A stretch of DNA of 64,000 bases from Brevipalpus yothersi (Eukaryota; Arthropoda; Arachnida; Trombidiformes; Tenuipalpidae), in contig QZCP01000446.1 of NCBI GenBank assembly GCA_003956705.1, positions 1 to 64,000 of the forward strand, given 5' to 3'. Below are positions 34,112 to 46,000 of this stretch, piece by piece; position 1 is the stretch's first letter; the number at the start of each line of letters is the position of its first letter. The position numbers and the translations under genes are program-made. The notes below the pieces were generated by a model that was not told where the DNA came from, made no database searches, and was given only the letters and a program-made list of their open reading frames with translations.

Positions 34112-35002
34112 CTAAATTCTCACAGATATGCATGGAGAAGGAGGTTTTTTCTTCTTTGGGAAAGAGGATGGATGAGGCTCGGGAGCTTTTCGTTTGAATG
34201 AATCGTTTGGCTTACGATGTTGCTCTCTTGCTTTATGATTAGCTTCAGCTCTGCTAGCTATCTCAAAGAAATGATCCATACTCATAGGTTGGACAGAAAC
34301 AAAATGCGAAGCAAGGTAGGATGGAAGGCCATCAATCATGAGCGAAACAATTTGGGCTTCAGAAAGTCGAGCTTCAGTGCCTAAACGACGTTTGTTTTTA
34401 TAATATTCAAGAATACCTTTTGAGGACTCATATTTCAGGTGCGAGAACTCAATGAGAGGACTCACAGTTTTGATACCAAAACGTCGAATGAATAAAGTTT
34501 TTAAGCTCTCATAACTCAAGTCATTGTTCATTTTTCTGGTGGTCATATACCAGTCAAGAGCTTCACCCTTGAGATAGTTTCCAATGAAGATAATTTTTTG
34601 TTTCTCATCATAATTTTTGAAGTTAGCAGATTCTTCAAATCTATCTAGCCAGTTTTCTATTGATAAATCTGACTCACCATGAAAATCAGGAACAACAACT
34701 GAGTTAAATGGAGCAGAGAGAGAATTGATCGGGATTTCGAAAGGGAAATCTATTACTTTTTCGATTGTTGTCCTTGGTCGAGACTGCTCAGGGATTGAAT
34801 TGGATTGTGCATCATTCTGACCACTTGATTGTTCAGCTGCTGAAGCTATCGAGGCTGTTTGATCCCTTGGTTGAGTTTTCTCCTTCTGTGGTCCTCTTTT
34901 CTTTGGTAGATTTTGACCACTTGTTCGTTCAGATTGAGAAGTTTCTGACATTATTTCCAAATAATAATCAAATTCTGGATACTCAAAGCTCATAGAATAC
35001 AC
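34112..35002 (-). pseudogene. gag: Gypsy gag, frame broken at the zinc knuckle
   Basis: A 296-codon frame begins MYSMSFEYPEFDYY (an internal ATG also exists) and shows the capsid-type retrotransposon gag pattern: NWLDRFEESANF, GNYLKGEALDWY, SLKTLFIRRFG, EYYKNKRRLG. It ends PPSPCISVRI at a stop. Another frame then carries the CCHC knuckle remainder (ICENLGLRNRYHWSNDC), with C, H and C at the right places. Comparison with the related relic at 37238 suggests one base was lost inside the knuckle. The knuckle frame ends at the slippery site before pol. Confidence 0.88.
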
Positions 35003-35164
35003 AAACGATTCAATTATTGAATGAATACAATCGGAAAAATAATTTGACCAGCAGAAAATGATTCAATATCAAATTGAAGGCTCAAACTGATTCAGTATTG
35101 TCCAGAAAAGTTATAGTCAAACTGATGAACAACAATCACGACCAGAAGGTAGATCTCGGTGGAA

Positions 35165-35560
35165 TGTAACATTGGTGTGGGAATGAATTTTCAGAACAAG
35201 TGTATAGCTCAGAGAGATATGAGTTGGAATTGATTTAATCAGTATCGAGTGTCGATAACAACTGTTGGATATTAAATGCTTGTATCTTATTAAATAGTGT
35301 ATTTCAGCAAATACACGTATATTAGTTAATAATATCTTTCATATTGATAAGCTTAGGATATATATAATTGTTTCCGGAAGTTTCCATTAACCATTCATCA
35401 TAATCGCACGATTGGAATAATAAATTCGTTCACCGAAAAGAGTACTCATTTTTGAGGCGCTACTTGTCTATGGGCAATATTCATTATAATAGTTCGATAA
35501 GTTGCATTTCGGGAACTAATATATTCGAATTGTGGTTCAGATTTCTTGGCCATCCTTATA
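35165..35560 (-). repeat. Gypsy 5' LTR (396 bp)
   Basis: Pairs with 30365-30774. It reads from 35560 downwards in the sense of the element. Confidence 0.93.
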
Positions 35561-35564
35561 CATG

Positions 35565-36345
35565 CATCTATTTCTGATTAACTACAAGCCCGGAAGCAGT
35601 GTGATTGATGATAATAAATGTGCTAAGTGAGTAACATTTCTCCCATACATAGGACAAGAATATTTCTCCATTCTGGCTTAGCTATCCATTTTGAGTTTTT
35701 GACATTCTCTTGGATTGAGATCCAAATTTTTGAAGAGGATGTCTATACTATATTCTGTAGCATAGACGTCAAAAGGACCAACTAATCTCGGTAACTTGTT
35801 AGTGGAAATGTACCCAAATTTTCTTTATTTCGGAGCTCTTCCCTGCTTTGGCCGACCATTCATATGTGTGTCGAGAATGGAAATTCCACCAGGATGAAAA
35901 ACGCCACTTTACTGCCACTTATCATACGTTTCCCACCTAATCTTTGTCTCTCTTCAAGGCTTATTAATTTGAGGATATTTCATGGCATCTTCCCGAAAAT
36001 ATTCTTCCAAATTAACATTAATTAATTAATTGGACATTTGATCAAACTGATTTGATCATATGAACAGTTGTTTCTCCATTCATATTTGAGAAACTGTTGT
36101 GAACATTGACATTTTGGCTCGAGAACTTAGTGAAAAAACTATTCCATACATATATTCTGGTAGTTAAATTATTTCAGCCACTGATTTGAGAGAAATTAAT
36201 CAAAATATCGCATTCTGATATTTTCGGCGAAAGTTGAATTTGAAATCAATTTGATAGAATGTTGGTGTTGTTTGCTATATTATCAATTTATTTGGCGTGA
36301 TATTTGGTTTTATTGCGATTGATTTGAACGAAATGATTATTTGGA
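35565..36345. other. No recognisable gene
   Basis: AT-rich DNA between the young gypsy element and the older gypsy relic. An LTR for the relic could lie here but has no partner to prove it. Confidence 0.35.
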
Positions 36346-38215
36346 ATGCCTCTAGCAAAGAGAGGAAGGCCACGAAAAAATTTTCCGAGAGATTTCAATC
36401 GTTTGGATGAACAAAACGAACCACTGGAAACAAGTCAATCGATCAACGAAGGAACTACTGTCATTCAAGTAGCATCAGAAGTTGAATCAAATCAACCAAC
36501 TGAGATGACTCAAGATACCAGACCGACACCCAGGATGAGAGCCATTTACAACCCACTATCGAATGCAACGAAACAATCAAATGGCAATCCAAGGCAATCA
36601 AATCCAATGGGAAATATCACCGGTTTGTCGTTCACTGATTTCATGAATAGCTTACCTCTTTCTTTCGATACTGTCACTATGCTCATCTTCGATGGCGATA
36701 AATGTTAAATTCCTATCGGGAATTGGATCAATGGATTCGAAGAGCTTGCTAGAATGAGGAAATTATCTGATGAACAGAAGGTTCCGCTGATTGGGAACTA
36801 CTTGAAAGACAAAGCGCTCGATTGGTTAATGAGTACAAAGAAACATCATGATAGTCTCACTTTCGGTAAATTGAAAAGTTTGTTCATGAATCGATTTGCA
36901 GTGAAATTAGACGACCCCTTGATCGAATTTGCACGTCTGAGATATGATTTATCGAGAGGTATCTTAGATTATTACCAAAACAAACTTCGATTAGGAACAG
37001 TTGCAGGTCTTACTGAAAGTCAGATAGTTTCATTGATGATTGATGGGTTACCTTCTTTCTTATCTTCTGCTTTCATTGCTGCCAAACCTCGCTCGATGGA
37101 TCACTTTTTCAAAATTGCTTAAAGAGCTGAGGTAAATTCTAAGCCTCGAGAAAATAGAACTATGAATCATCCGAACAACGAACGAAGCCATCATAGAATG
37201 CAATCAGAATCTCTCAACAAAAATCGAAACCTCCATCAGCTTGCCGTATGTATGAAAATCTTGGTTTCAAGAATCGTTTCCAATAGTCTCATGATTGTCA
37301 CAATCGCGATCGTTCTTCCAAACGTCAAAAATTTGAGAATCCAAATGCGAAACTTAATAGCAGACCTCTGAACTAATAAAGCCTGAACATTCCGATCTGA
37401 TTATGATGAGAGCTATTATTCATGGAAAAGTAGTTTCTGTAATCTTTGGTCCTGGAACTTCCATCTCAGTTATCAGTCTTGAGTTGCAACAGAAAGTTAG
37501 AACTGGAATTTATGATGATAAATTGAAAATTCGTACTCTTCTTTCCAGTGAAGTTTGTTCAAGCTATTCCTTGCTTATTATTACAATAGGCTTGATAACA
37601 AAACAAATTCGAGCTCATGTAGTTTCTGATTCTGAATTCGATCTCATTCTTGGGTTAGATAATATTTCGAAATTTAACTTGTATATGGAACTAAATTGTT
37701 ATATCTTCCAGAAGATAGATTTTGAGGGCTCTGTTATTCAGAATAAGATCGCATTGATTAGAAGAATTCCTCCAGATTGCCCACAACTCAATTCACTCAA
37801 AATAGATTCCATAGAAAATCGTTTGAATGAGCTTTTGTCAGAATTTTCAGATATGTTTGCAACACATAAATATGATGTTGGTTGTATTGCTCTCAAAACT
37901 TGTCGAATTGATCTGAAATCTGAAATTCCTATCTCACTACGTCCATATCGTTGTTCAGAGAAAGATCAGAAACTTCTTGATGATCAAATTCAGCTGCTTC
38001 TCAAGCATAAATTGATTGAACCTTAGAATTCACCTTATTCATTTCCTGTCACACTAGTGAATAAGAAAACAGAAGGAGAAAAAGCTAGGCTTTCCATAGA
38101 CTTTCGACGATTAAATAAGATCGTTATTGCAGATAATTATCCTTTTTCTCGAAAAGAAGATAGTGTCGATAGATTAGCTCGTAAAAAATACTTAACCACT
38201 TTAGATGTATGTCAA
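36346..38215 (+). mobile_element. Older, truncated gypsy relic related to the young element
   Basis: The gag start, gag middle (GNYLKDKALDWL, LMIDGLPSFLSS), zinc knuckle, protease and start of RT follow in order, with stops or shifts at 36707, 37120, 37368 and 38024. The protease active site DSGAT has become GPGTS (about 37448-37462). The slippery heptamer is altered to T CTG AAC. RT ends after FRRLNKI and TTLDVC near 38210. The protein is clearly homologous to the 30-35 kb element but much diverged. It abuts block F of the repeat unit. Confidence 0.85.
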
Positions 38216-38289
38216 TTCTCAGTGATAAATTGATTTTCCTCTCTGATTTCAAATTAAACCTAATCAAATAACTAGAAAAGTTATAGATG

Positions 38290-39160
38290 TATGCAGCTAG
38301 CTCATCATAGGTCAGAGGCTCTGGAACTCAATGATTCATCTTGTCTCCAGGACTTAGAGTAGTTCATCAGTCACCTGCGTCCACTCGTGAATAAATTGTG
38401 TGTGAAAAAATTTCCCTCATGATCTCGGTGCGTAAAGAGATAAATGTCAGCTCAGGACGCGAGAGTCAGAGAGAAAGAGAAAAAGAGAAATGGAAAGGTT
38501 TGGGCCCGCTGTGGAGAGAGACTAACAAAAATGAAAAATTGTTCTGATGAGGAGAATAGAGAGATAGAGGAATGGTTTTGTTGAGCCCACCCCAACTCCA
38601 ATTCACTCTAACAGGCCAATTTTATAATTGGCATTTCTTGCTCGCATTATCATCTGAATCGTTTTTCACAAAGACGAATGGATCAAGGAAGTAGAAGGTG
38701 CCTCTCCCGTTTGGCGGATTTGCCAGGTCTCTCTAAAATGTTGACCGAGAAGCACCTCCTCTTCTTCAGCCATTAGGATGTTTCAATATAACTGTTTTTC
38801 AGCAACGGAAAGGACCATCAGCGATACATTGAAATTATCATGCTGTTTCACAGCATTGGCTTGATGATAAGACACCATCAATATGGATCTATCTATTCTC
38901 CTCTAGATGCACCCTCAACTTCTGATCTTGGATAACAGTATTCATGGATTATTTTATGGTCTGAAGGAATATCAGAGGGAATCGGATTCGATGAAATTCG
39001 ATTTATTTGAGAATCTCAGTCATGATGAGAAGAATCAAGGACTACAAACATGAGCTGGAGAAAAGAGTGGCTGGCATCTCAGAAGTCAACCAGAAGAATC
39101 TAACCAGAAAAACTTCATAAGTGGTGGTAATTTCTTCACTGGCAGTTTCTTGGAAGCATT
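38290..39160. repeat. Block F, copy 3
   Basis: Matches 5420-6240 along most of its length and leads directly into the 3' end of a family A gene. A minus-strand AATAAA (39007-39002) here serves that gene. Confidence 0.7.
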
Positions 39161-39162
39161 GA

Positions 39163-39991
39163 TTATTTGAGCCTTGATGAGATCAGAATACTTTTCTCAC
39201 CTCTGTATCTCTTATAATAGTCAGCATAAATTTTTGGAAGCTTCGACATGGGATTATAGTGACACAGGCAGGCAAATTTTTCTTGATAAAAACAATTACC
39301 AATGACGAGATTACATTTCTCTGGCCAGAACCAATCAATATCCTGCAGTATCTTCGCAGCTTTCACTGCATTGTCCTCAAATCTTCGGAGTAGTTTGACT
39401 GGATTCAAGAAATCCAGAAGTTCTTGAACCTCTGATCTGGATATTTCCTTGGTTTCCTCAAGTGAAGGCTCTATCACAAAGAGATACTGACTCACGATAG
39501 CTTCTAGATGCTGGCCCTGAGTTCGGTACTCTTCTTGTGGACATTTACCACCTTCATCCAAAACAATGCGTCGATAGGAGGAAGGTTTATAGATTGGTTG
39601 ATTGGAACATATTTCCATGTGAACTGCAGTTAAATTCCATTTTTCAGCGATCTCTGCGGCTTTGTTTTCAATTCCAAACAGATCAATCGAGGTGAGAGTA
39701 TTCTTAGCTTTCTCTAGAATGCTTTTCTCTTTTTCAGTGAGTTTTTCCTGATTCTTGAGAACTGATTCAATCGATCTCATGAAATAATCCAAGTTGAGTT
39801 GTAAATTATTTTTCCAACCATGAATAGTCTCATATGGTCCTCCCATTGCTTGGTCCTGTATGATAGGGTTGAAAGCTTCAACGGAAGGTTGAACAGATTA
39901 TTATTTTTCTTCATGGATGGAATACACATAGATCTCGAAGGAACTCACCATATGCTGACACAATAATTGTGGGGATGAAAAGAGTCCACAT
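39163..39991 (-). CDS. Family A secreted cysteine protein, member A1
   Basis: Two exons: exon 1 (39991-39949) encodes the signal peptide MWTLFIPTIIVSAY. A phase-1 intron of 100 bases with a GTGAG donor follows, and exon 2 (39848-39163) completes 242 residues. The acceptor was chosen as ACCAAG, because the nearer CATACAG breaks the frame; the same choice works in A3 and A4. The mature protein is mostly helical with six cysteines: EICSNQP, KCPQEEY, KCNLVIGNC and FACLCHY, the last holding two. AATAAA lies 156 bases past the stop. No membrane segment follows the signal, so it should be secreted. I know of no matching family. Block B stands head to head about 475 bases away. Confidence 0.85.
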
Positions 39992-40466
39992 TTTTTCGTT
40001 AGAAAAAAGAGAACAGATCTGACTTTGAGGAAATGGTTTCCGCCCGTACACCGATGTAAATCGAAAATAACCAACTTATGAGCTACTAACTCTTCTCAAC
40101 GAAGAGAGAAAAAAAGTATTGAAGATAACAATTATGACGATTCCTAATAAATAGTCGCAAAATTCAGTAGCCAGTGCTCATCATCTCCTCTGTAGAGTAG
40201 AGACTTCGAGTCAATCTCTTCACTCTTCGAAAATCTCCTGGTTTCGTTTCACATTGAACTCCCTCAGTTGATGATTCCTCCTACTTTTAATAATTTGGGA
40301 GTTGATGAGAGATGATTCTCTCTCTCTCTCTCTCTCTCTCTGTGAGATCACTAATTTATCTGCTCATATATCATCATCTAACAAATGGAAAACATGTAGT
40401 TTAGTTGGAGAAAAATGCATCGAGTGCAGTTGAGAAAAGAAAAGAATCGTTGGCTTCCATAACTGA

Positions 40467-40745
40467 TCTTTCCATCTGATTGCTTCAGCTCTTTTCGTTC
40501 TTGGAAGTATTACAGGCAATCCATCGCACATTGATTGGAGAAGACCTGTTGAGAAACATCCACTATCTCATCTGAAAAGAAGGAAGAAACTTACATTCAT
40601 GGGTATGATAACCAATGCGAGAGAAAATCATCAATCGTCTCATGAAAAAGAGAAACAGAAGCTCGCATTCAGTTCCTTATTCAATATTTCAGAATTCATT
40701 TGTGTGTTTTCGATGATTTTATCATTTTCTCTTTTCAAGCTGTGA
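40467..40745 (+). CDS. Block B, copy 3, diverged but open
   Basis: Ninety-three codons are open from after a TGA (40464-40466) to TGA 40743-40745. The segment order matches copies 1 and 2: HLIASALFVLG, KRRKKLTFMGMIT, ARENHQSS, KQKLAFSSLFN, and a hydrophobic FICVFSMILSFSLF. A pyrimidine-rich CTGATTGCTTCAG (about 40476-40488) would make a good splice acceptor and removes the need for an upstream start in this exon. It faces A1 head to head. A first exon was not identified. Confidence 0.33.
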   Translation, partial: SFHLIASALFVLGSITGNPSHIDWRRPVEKHPLSHLKRRKKLTFMGMITNARENHQSSHEKEKQKLAFSSLFNISEFICVFSMILSFSLFKL

Positions 40746-41349
40746 GGATATTTGAGATTATTTTTGGCTGATGCCATCGTCAATAGTAATAATTTGAAAA
40801 ATTCTTTTAACAATGTAAATCAATGAGATGAATTAGAAACCCCTTTCTATTACCAGAAATCAATATCTTATAGCTTCTACAACTTACTCCCATCGCCAAC
40901 AATGGCTATTATTCATATGAGAATCAATAGCTCAGTTGTCCAGATTAGATCACAGAATTTCGAGTTTTAACGATTTGCCTATCTTTGACCTGGTTCAAGC
41001 ACCACACCCTCGCATATGAATTGATAACTCTACTAAATGCTCTGGTTTCTCATTTGGTCCTACTCATATATAATATTATTCCATATCAATTGACATTCGT
41101 TTACATAATATTTTGCAGAGCATGACTTGAAGAGTGGATCGGATCGAATATGGAAAATGGAGTGATTAACAAGGTGATGCACTGTTTTCTCATCGGGATT
41201 CAATGGAATTTACGAGAATTGACTGGAGAGTTAATCTAGAGTCTCTCATAATCACAGGTTTAATGATGGAGATTTCGTTTCTCCCCCAACTGCTAATTAT
41301 CAAATGCTCTTTATTTCTCTATATTCTCACCAATTCTGGTTTCAATTGA

Positions 41350-41950
41350 TTGGATAATGAATGGCTCACTCTCTTTCAATTTGCCACTGCCAAATTTTTT
41401 CTCCTAATCTTAACCAGCTACCCTGGTTATTTCATATTTTGTGAAGATTCTTCTTCGTGATGCCTAGCGAAATATTATAACCTCCGGGGAACTATCCTTG
41501 CTCAATTATCAATTAAGCTTAATTATTATTAGGCCTCATTATCAACCCTGTCTCCCGAATTGGGGAACACTCTTCCTACTGACAATTGCTAATTCAATTT
41601 TTTTTGGAAGATAAGATGGTTCACCAACCAACCAGTTGAATATAATTTTCAAAGCTGTAGTGTCGATCAAACGACTATCTCGACAGTGAATGCTAGGCTT
41701 TACTGAGAGATGAAATTATTGAAAGCTACAGAGCTTCTTCTAAATGGGAGAGAGAAAAATATACATGAGCTTGTTCAACTGTCATCGTTGTGGAAATATA
41801 TACTTGAGGTGAGGAATCATTATCCCAAGGCTTTCCTCTACGCTTGTTTCCTATTTCTATGGGTCTCTCCCAGTTGAAAGTAAATGGAGTGAAACCGAGC
41901 TAACCAAATTACTTGTAGAGAAACAATAGCCATCTATACATTCTCTGAGA
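41350..41950. repeat. Block G, copy 2
   Basis: Matches 9716-10330; the shared core includes TATACATGA.CTTGTTCAACT. No continuous frame is kept. The stretch 40750-41350 before it shows nothing recognisable. Confidence 0.55.
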
Positions 41951-42224
41951 GGTCTTACCTTTTACAATCGATCAGATATTTTCAATCAAAATAACTTCTC
42001 ATACTGTCGATTCACTCACCCACTCGATCTTCTAGTATGATTATTTGGAACTGATATCAGCTATTATCTATAGTCAAAAAATTTCAAGTAAATCGACTGT
42101 CATCTTTACCCTCATTCTTGCAACCTCCTTGTCAACCTTATATCATGTAGGCATGATTTGTTCGTTTTGAATAATGAACTCGAATGCTCCAATTAGTCAT
42201 GAATTAATTTTAAATCAAAAATTC

Positions 42225-42545
42225 CTCATTCATCTGCTAGATCATCTATTACACAGGTGTAGGCCTGTGCAGAAGTAATTTTCATAGAGGCATCATAGCT
42301 GGAGACAAACACGCAGTGACTAGTCCAGCAGTACAAGTCCCTATTCAACAGGAAAGTTGGGAAGTACCCGCATTCCTCTATTCCTGGTCTGATAGTTATA
42401 GACGCTCGCAATTCAACAGCAAAGGTCTGCGGTCAAATCGAGCTAGGGAATCGGCACTCGTTAGCCGGAAGAGTGGTTGTGAGACACCTCGCTCTCCAGG
42501 CGGATCGCTAAGCATCAACCTCTCTCTCTCTCTCTCTCTCAGATA
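42225..42545. mobile_element. Insertion with relatively GC-rich body and (TC)n tail
   Basis: The block starts near a hairpin CACAGGTGTAGGCCTGTG (42246-42263), which recurs with its flanks inverted at about 53660-53720. It continues with GC-richer sequence (GGTCAAATCG, B-box-like, near 42431) and ends in CTCTCTCTC. A short non-autonomous retroelement is plausible but unproven. Confidence 0.35.
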
Positions 42546-42549
42546 AGTG

Positions 42550-43700
42550 TTCAGTATAAGTGTGTCTGTGTGTGTGTGTCTAGTCCTCTAATTTTTTGTC
42601 TTCTGATTTCCGTCTCAATTTTCGAAGAATTTTCTCTGTATCCATCTAGCTGTTTTGTCTTTGGCTGTCAGGTATGGAGAATACAATGTTTGATACAATG
42701 CATATTAATCAAAATTGAAACTATTTGATAATCAATATCAAACACCCTGTCGTTGCATGAAGTGAGTTTTGCTCAAGTCCACATTTGAACATGGCCTAAT
42801 TTATCATGACATACTCCTGATAAACACCATGAGGACTCAGTCACTTTTGTACCATTAAAGAGATAACTTCCATGTGTAATGATTTCATCTCACAACAAGT
42901 TGCATCAAAAGCAACTGACGCATCATCAATCCTTGATAGATCAAATTTTTTTAATAGCTCACCAAAATTCACTCAATTGCACTTGAATTTCCGTGAAAAT
43001 AAATTATTTTCCTTTTGACAGTATCATCAAAAATTTCTGGTGAGGAATCTTATGGGAGTTTCCTAGGAGGCAGATAGAAAAAATATATATTTCGATAGAA
43101 TTCAAGATGAAAAAACAACAGAAACTTAATACTCGGGCAACGATCGATATCCTGGGAGCCATTTTGTTTTTCAATCAAACTTGTTCACAGAATTTGTTGT
43201 CTCTGTCCAGAAATTGAATGCTCTTTGAGAACATAGAACAGCCTCCTTGAAAGACTGATCAAGCTTTCCCAGTTTAATACGTGAGTATAATTACATTAAT
43301 CGATTTGTTCAAATAATCCAATTGATCGTGTATTCAGCATTCGATTTCATAGAACTTATCAATCTCCAGGGGATGAATTTCGAAACTATATGTGCATTGA
43401 GATCATTCATCAAGTATGTAGCTTATTGAGCATTAACTAGTTTATTCATTACTTCCTCACCACCTCAGATAACTGTTCAGTATAAATGGCACTGCAACCT
43501 TAATACTTTATTTCAGCTCAATTGTATCATCTTTTCCGATATGGATCAGCCGAGGAATGCTTAAGAATAGCTCAATCAGCACTTTTCCTATACTTAAACC
43601 CTCTGTGAATCAGCCAAGGAGATCTGGTAGTAATAAGAAGCAATAACTCTTAATTCAAGAGACCCAACAAGATATCTTGTCAGAGCCATAGATAATTCAG
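42550..43700. other. No recognisable gene
   Basis: A short (TG)n run at about 42561-42579, otherwise AT-rich sequence with short frames only. Confidence 0.4.
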
Positions 43701-43775
43701 AATATTTTCACATTTATTGGTCAAAATGACTACCAAACAGGATGCATTTGAAGGAGATTGCTGAAGTATTAGAAT

Positions 43776-44603
43776 TTAGAAGTCAGGAGGGATGACAATT
43801 CTTCCTTCACCTTTATATGCTTCATAATAGTTATCATAGGTTTTCGACCATTTTGACTTGGGCTCATAATAAATCAAGCAGACAAACTTTCGCTTGCCTT
43901 TGTATGCACAACGACCAAGAACAAAATTACACTTTTTGGGCCAGAACCAATCGATTTCTTGGAGAATCTTAGCAGCCTCTACTGCATTATTTTCGAATTT
44001 CCTCAGTATCTTCTCTGGATCTAACAAATCTAAGAGTTCTTGGATCTCTGATTCTGGTATCTTTTTGGCTTCTTTGAGCTTAGGTTCGATGAGATAACTG
44101 TAGTGATGTACCATTGCTTGCACATGCTCTACTAAAGTTTTGTACTTTTTTTGAGGACATTGGCCATTGTGGTCAAGAGCAATGTGTCTATGGAAGAAAG
44201 GCTTATATACTGGTCGATTTGGGCAAATTTCCATGTGGAGGGCAGTCAAGTTCCATTTTCCGGCTATATCTGAAGCTTTGTTTTCAATTTCAAGCAGATC
44301 AATAGAATTGAGGATAGTCTTAGCCTCTTGCAGAATGTTTTTCTCTTTATCGGTCAATTCCTTCTGATTCTTCACAACTGATTCGATTGAACGGATAAAA
44401 TAATTGTAAAAACTTGAGACATCATCAACCCAGTCAGTGGCTTCCATATACCGTCTAACTAAATCATAATCTTCTATTATGGGAGTAAAAGCTTCTCAGA
44501 CGAGAGAAAACAAATCATCAGGTGATTGAATCACATATGAAGACCCATGTTACTCACCACCGGTTGAAACGATGATTGTGAGGATGAGAAATAACCTCTT
44601 CAT
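43776..44603 (-). CDS. Family A secreted cysteine protein, member A2 (diverged)
   Basis: Exon 1 (44603-44558) encodes MKRLFLILTIIVSTG. After a phase-1 GTGAGT intron of 99 bases, exon 2 (44458-43776) follows ATTTAG and completes 242 residues. It is the most diverged member, sharing blocks such as YFIRSIESV, NKASDIAGKWNLTALHMEICPNRP and QEIDWFWPKKCNFVLG. Five cysteines remain: the second of the CLC pair is gone (FVCLIYY), so one disulfide partner differs. A minus-strand AATAAA is at 43718-43713, 58 bases past the stop. No block B was found on its 5' side, unlike A1, A3 and A4. Confidence 0.83.
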
Positions 44604-44609
44604 TCCAGT

Positions 44610-46000
44610 TTCTCTCAAAGCTACGAGCTTGATTTCAAGTTGAATTATCCAGAAATATTGGAGAATGGTAAATTTTAACCTTTTCAAACAACAAATTCAA
44701 GACTACAGTGAATATTGATATCATCATAGTCTTAAATGCAGCCTTAGTTAGTTATGCTCGTGGCTACCATTACTTCCATCACTACAATGAGGATGGTACT
44801 TGATCTTCCCCTCCAGCCTCTAGTATTATAATGCTAAGATTTTTTTTCAGATTGAAACCCCTTCTTTATGATCGTTTCCTCCCATTTATCATCATTGTCT
44901 GGATAAGAAATATGGAAATTATCTTCCTGCGATGATCTGATCACTGATCTTTTTGGTTATCAGTTTTTTCACATGTATCACTTGATATCATCCACTCTTA
45001 ACTCGTGCATGATTCATGTTGAACTGATACATTCCAATCCGAGAGAAAAGTTTGATAGTTATCCCAAGTGCACCATCTTTCTTTATTCTTTCCAGAATAC
45101 AGGAACAATCTCGCTTCATTCACTGAGTCACTGAGTAGAGTGATTACAAGGAGCAATCGGTGTGATTTCTGAGCTTCGAGGATTATTTTCTTCTCACCAT
45201 ATCATAGAGCACCATCAACTTCTTGTAAAGCTAGAAAACAAGCTTATCTGAGCTCTGAATCGAAAAATACCTCATGGAAAATTTTAATTTTCGAGAGAAG
45301 ATCAATTGTCAACTCTGTTTATTCAGGTCAAATAAAAAATGAAAGCATGATCAATAAGTTGATCTCTGAAGCTGAGGCGACTCTACTCTCTTCAATCAGT
45401 AGGGAGGAAGCACTTTCCTCGATGGCTAACTAAGTTTACCATCAGTTTCTGCTCGCTTTCGTTCAAATAACTGGCAAAATTATTCATCCAACAGATTTGA
45501 CTTGCAATTGATTTTGTGTGTTCCACGAACAAATCAATCAGCAGCATTCCGAGGCAAACGGTAGAACAACCACGCAAAGTTTTGCAAAGAACCTTGGGAC
45601 TTTGGGAAACATACTAGGTTCATTTGAGTATTTTCTCCATCAGGGTGTCTTTCTTTCTTGTGATTTCATCGGTCAAGATTTCAAAAGAAATTAGCAGATC
45701 TGTTTTATCGTAAAAAGTATGAACTTGACCTCAGTTTACGACGAGAGAAGGAAATCTCATCAATGGTTCTCCAAGACGGTTTATGAGATGGATGAATGAG
45801 AAAGCACCAATTACCTAACTTCTTGCGGGAACTTAATTAATAATTTATTAGTATTGGCCGGTTATCAGCATTTGAGCGAAAGCACAGTTAATCCATCATC
45901 AGAAACCAACAGTTTGCTCGAATCACTGTATCCATCATGATGAGAACATGATTTTTCACTAGTAGAATGAAAACAATAGGTTCCAATCAGCATCTCTTAA
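44610..46000. other. No recognisable gene
   Basis: Upstream of A2 only short frames occur. A minus-strand frame at 45577-45392 has no known motif. Confidence 0.4.

Larger units (their letters stand above)
30365..35560 (-). mobile_element. Full-length, young Ty3/gypsy LTR retrotransposon
   Basis: Two near-identical LTRs (30365-30774 and 35165-35560) enclose gag and pol in the order gag, protease, RT, RNase H, integrase, which defines Ty3/gypsy. CATG on each outer side (30361-30364, 35561-35564) fits a 4-bp target duplication. The element reads on the minus strand. A short purine tract ACCAGGGG precedes the 3' LTR. I could not place the primer-binding site directly after the 5' LTR; a TGG begins about 20 bases in. 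Defects are a stop codon in RT and a frame break at the gag zinc knuckle. Confidence 0.95.
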
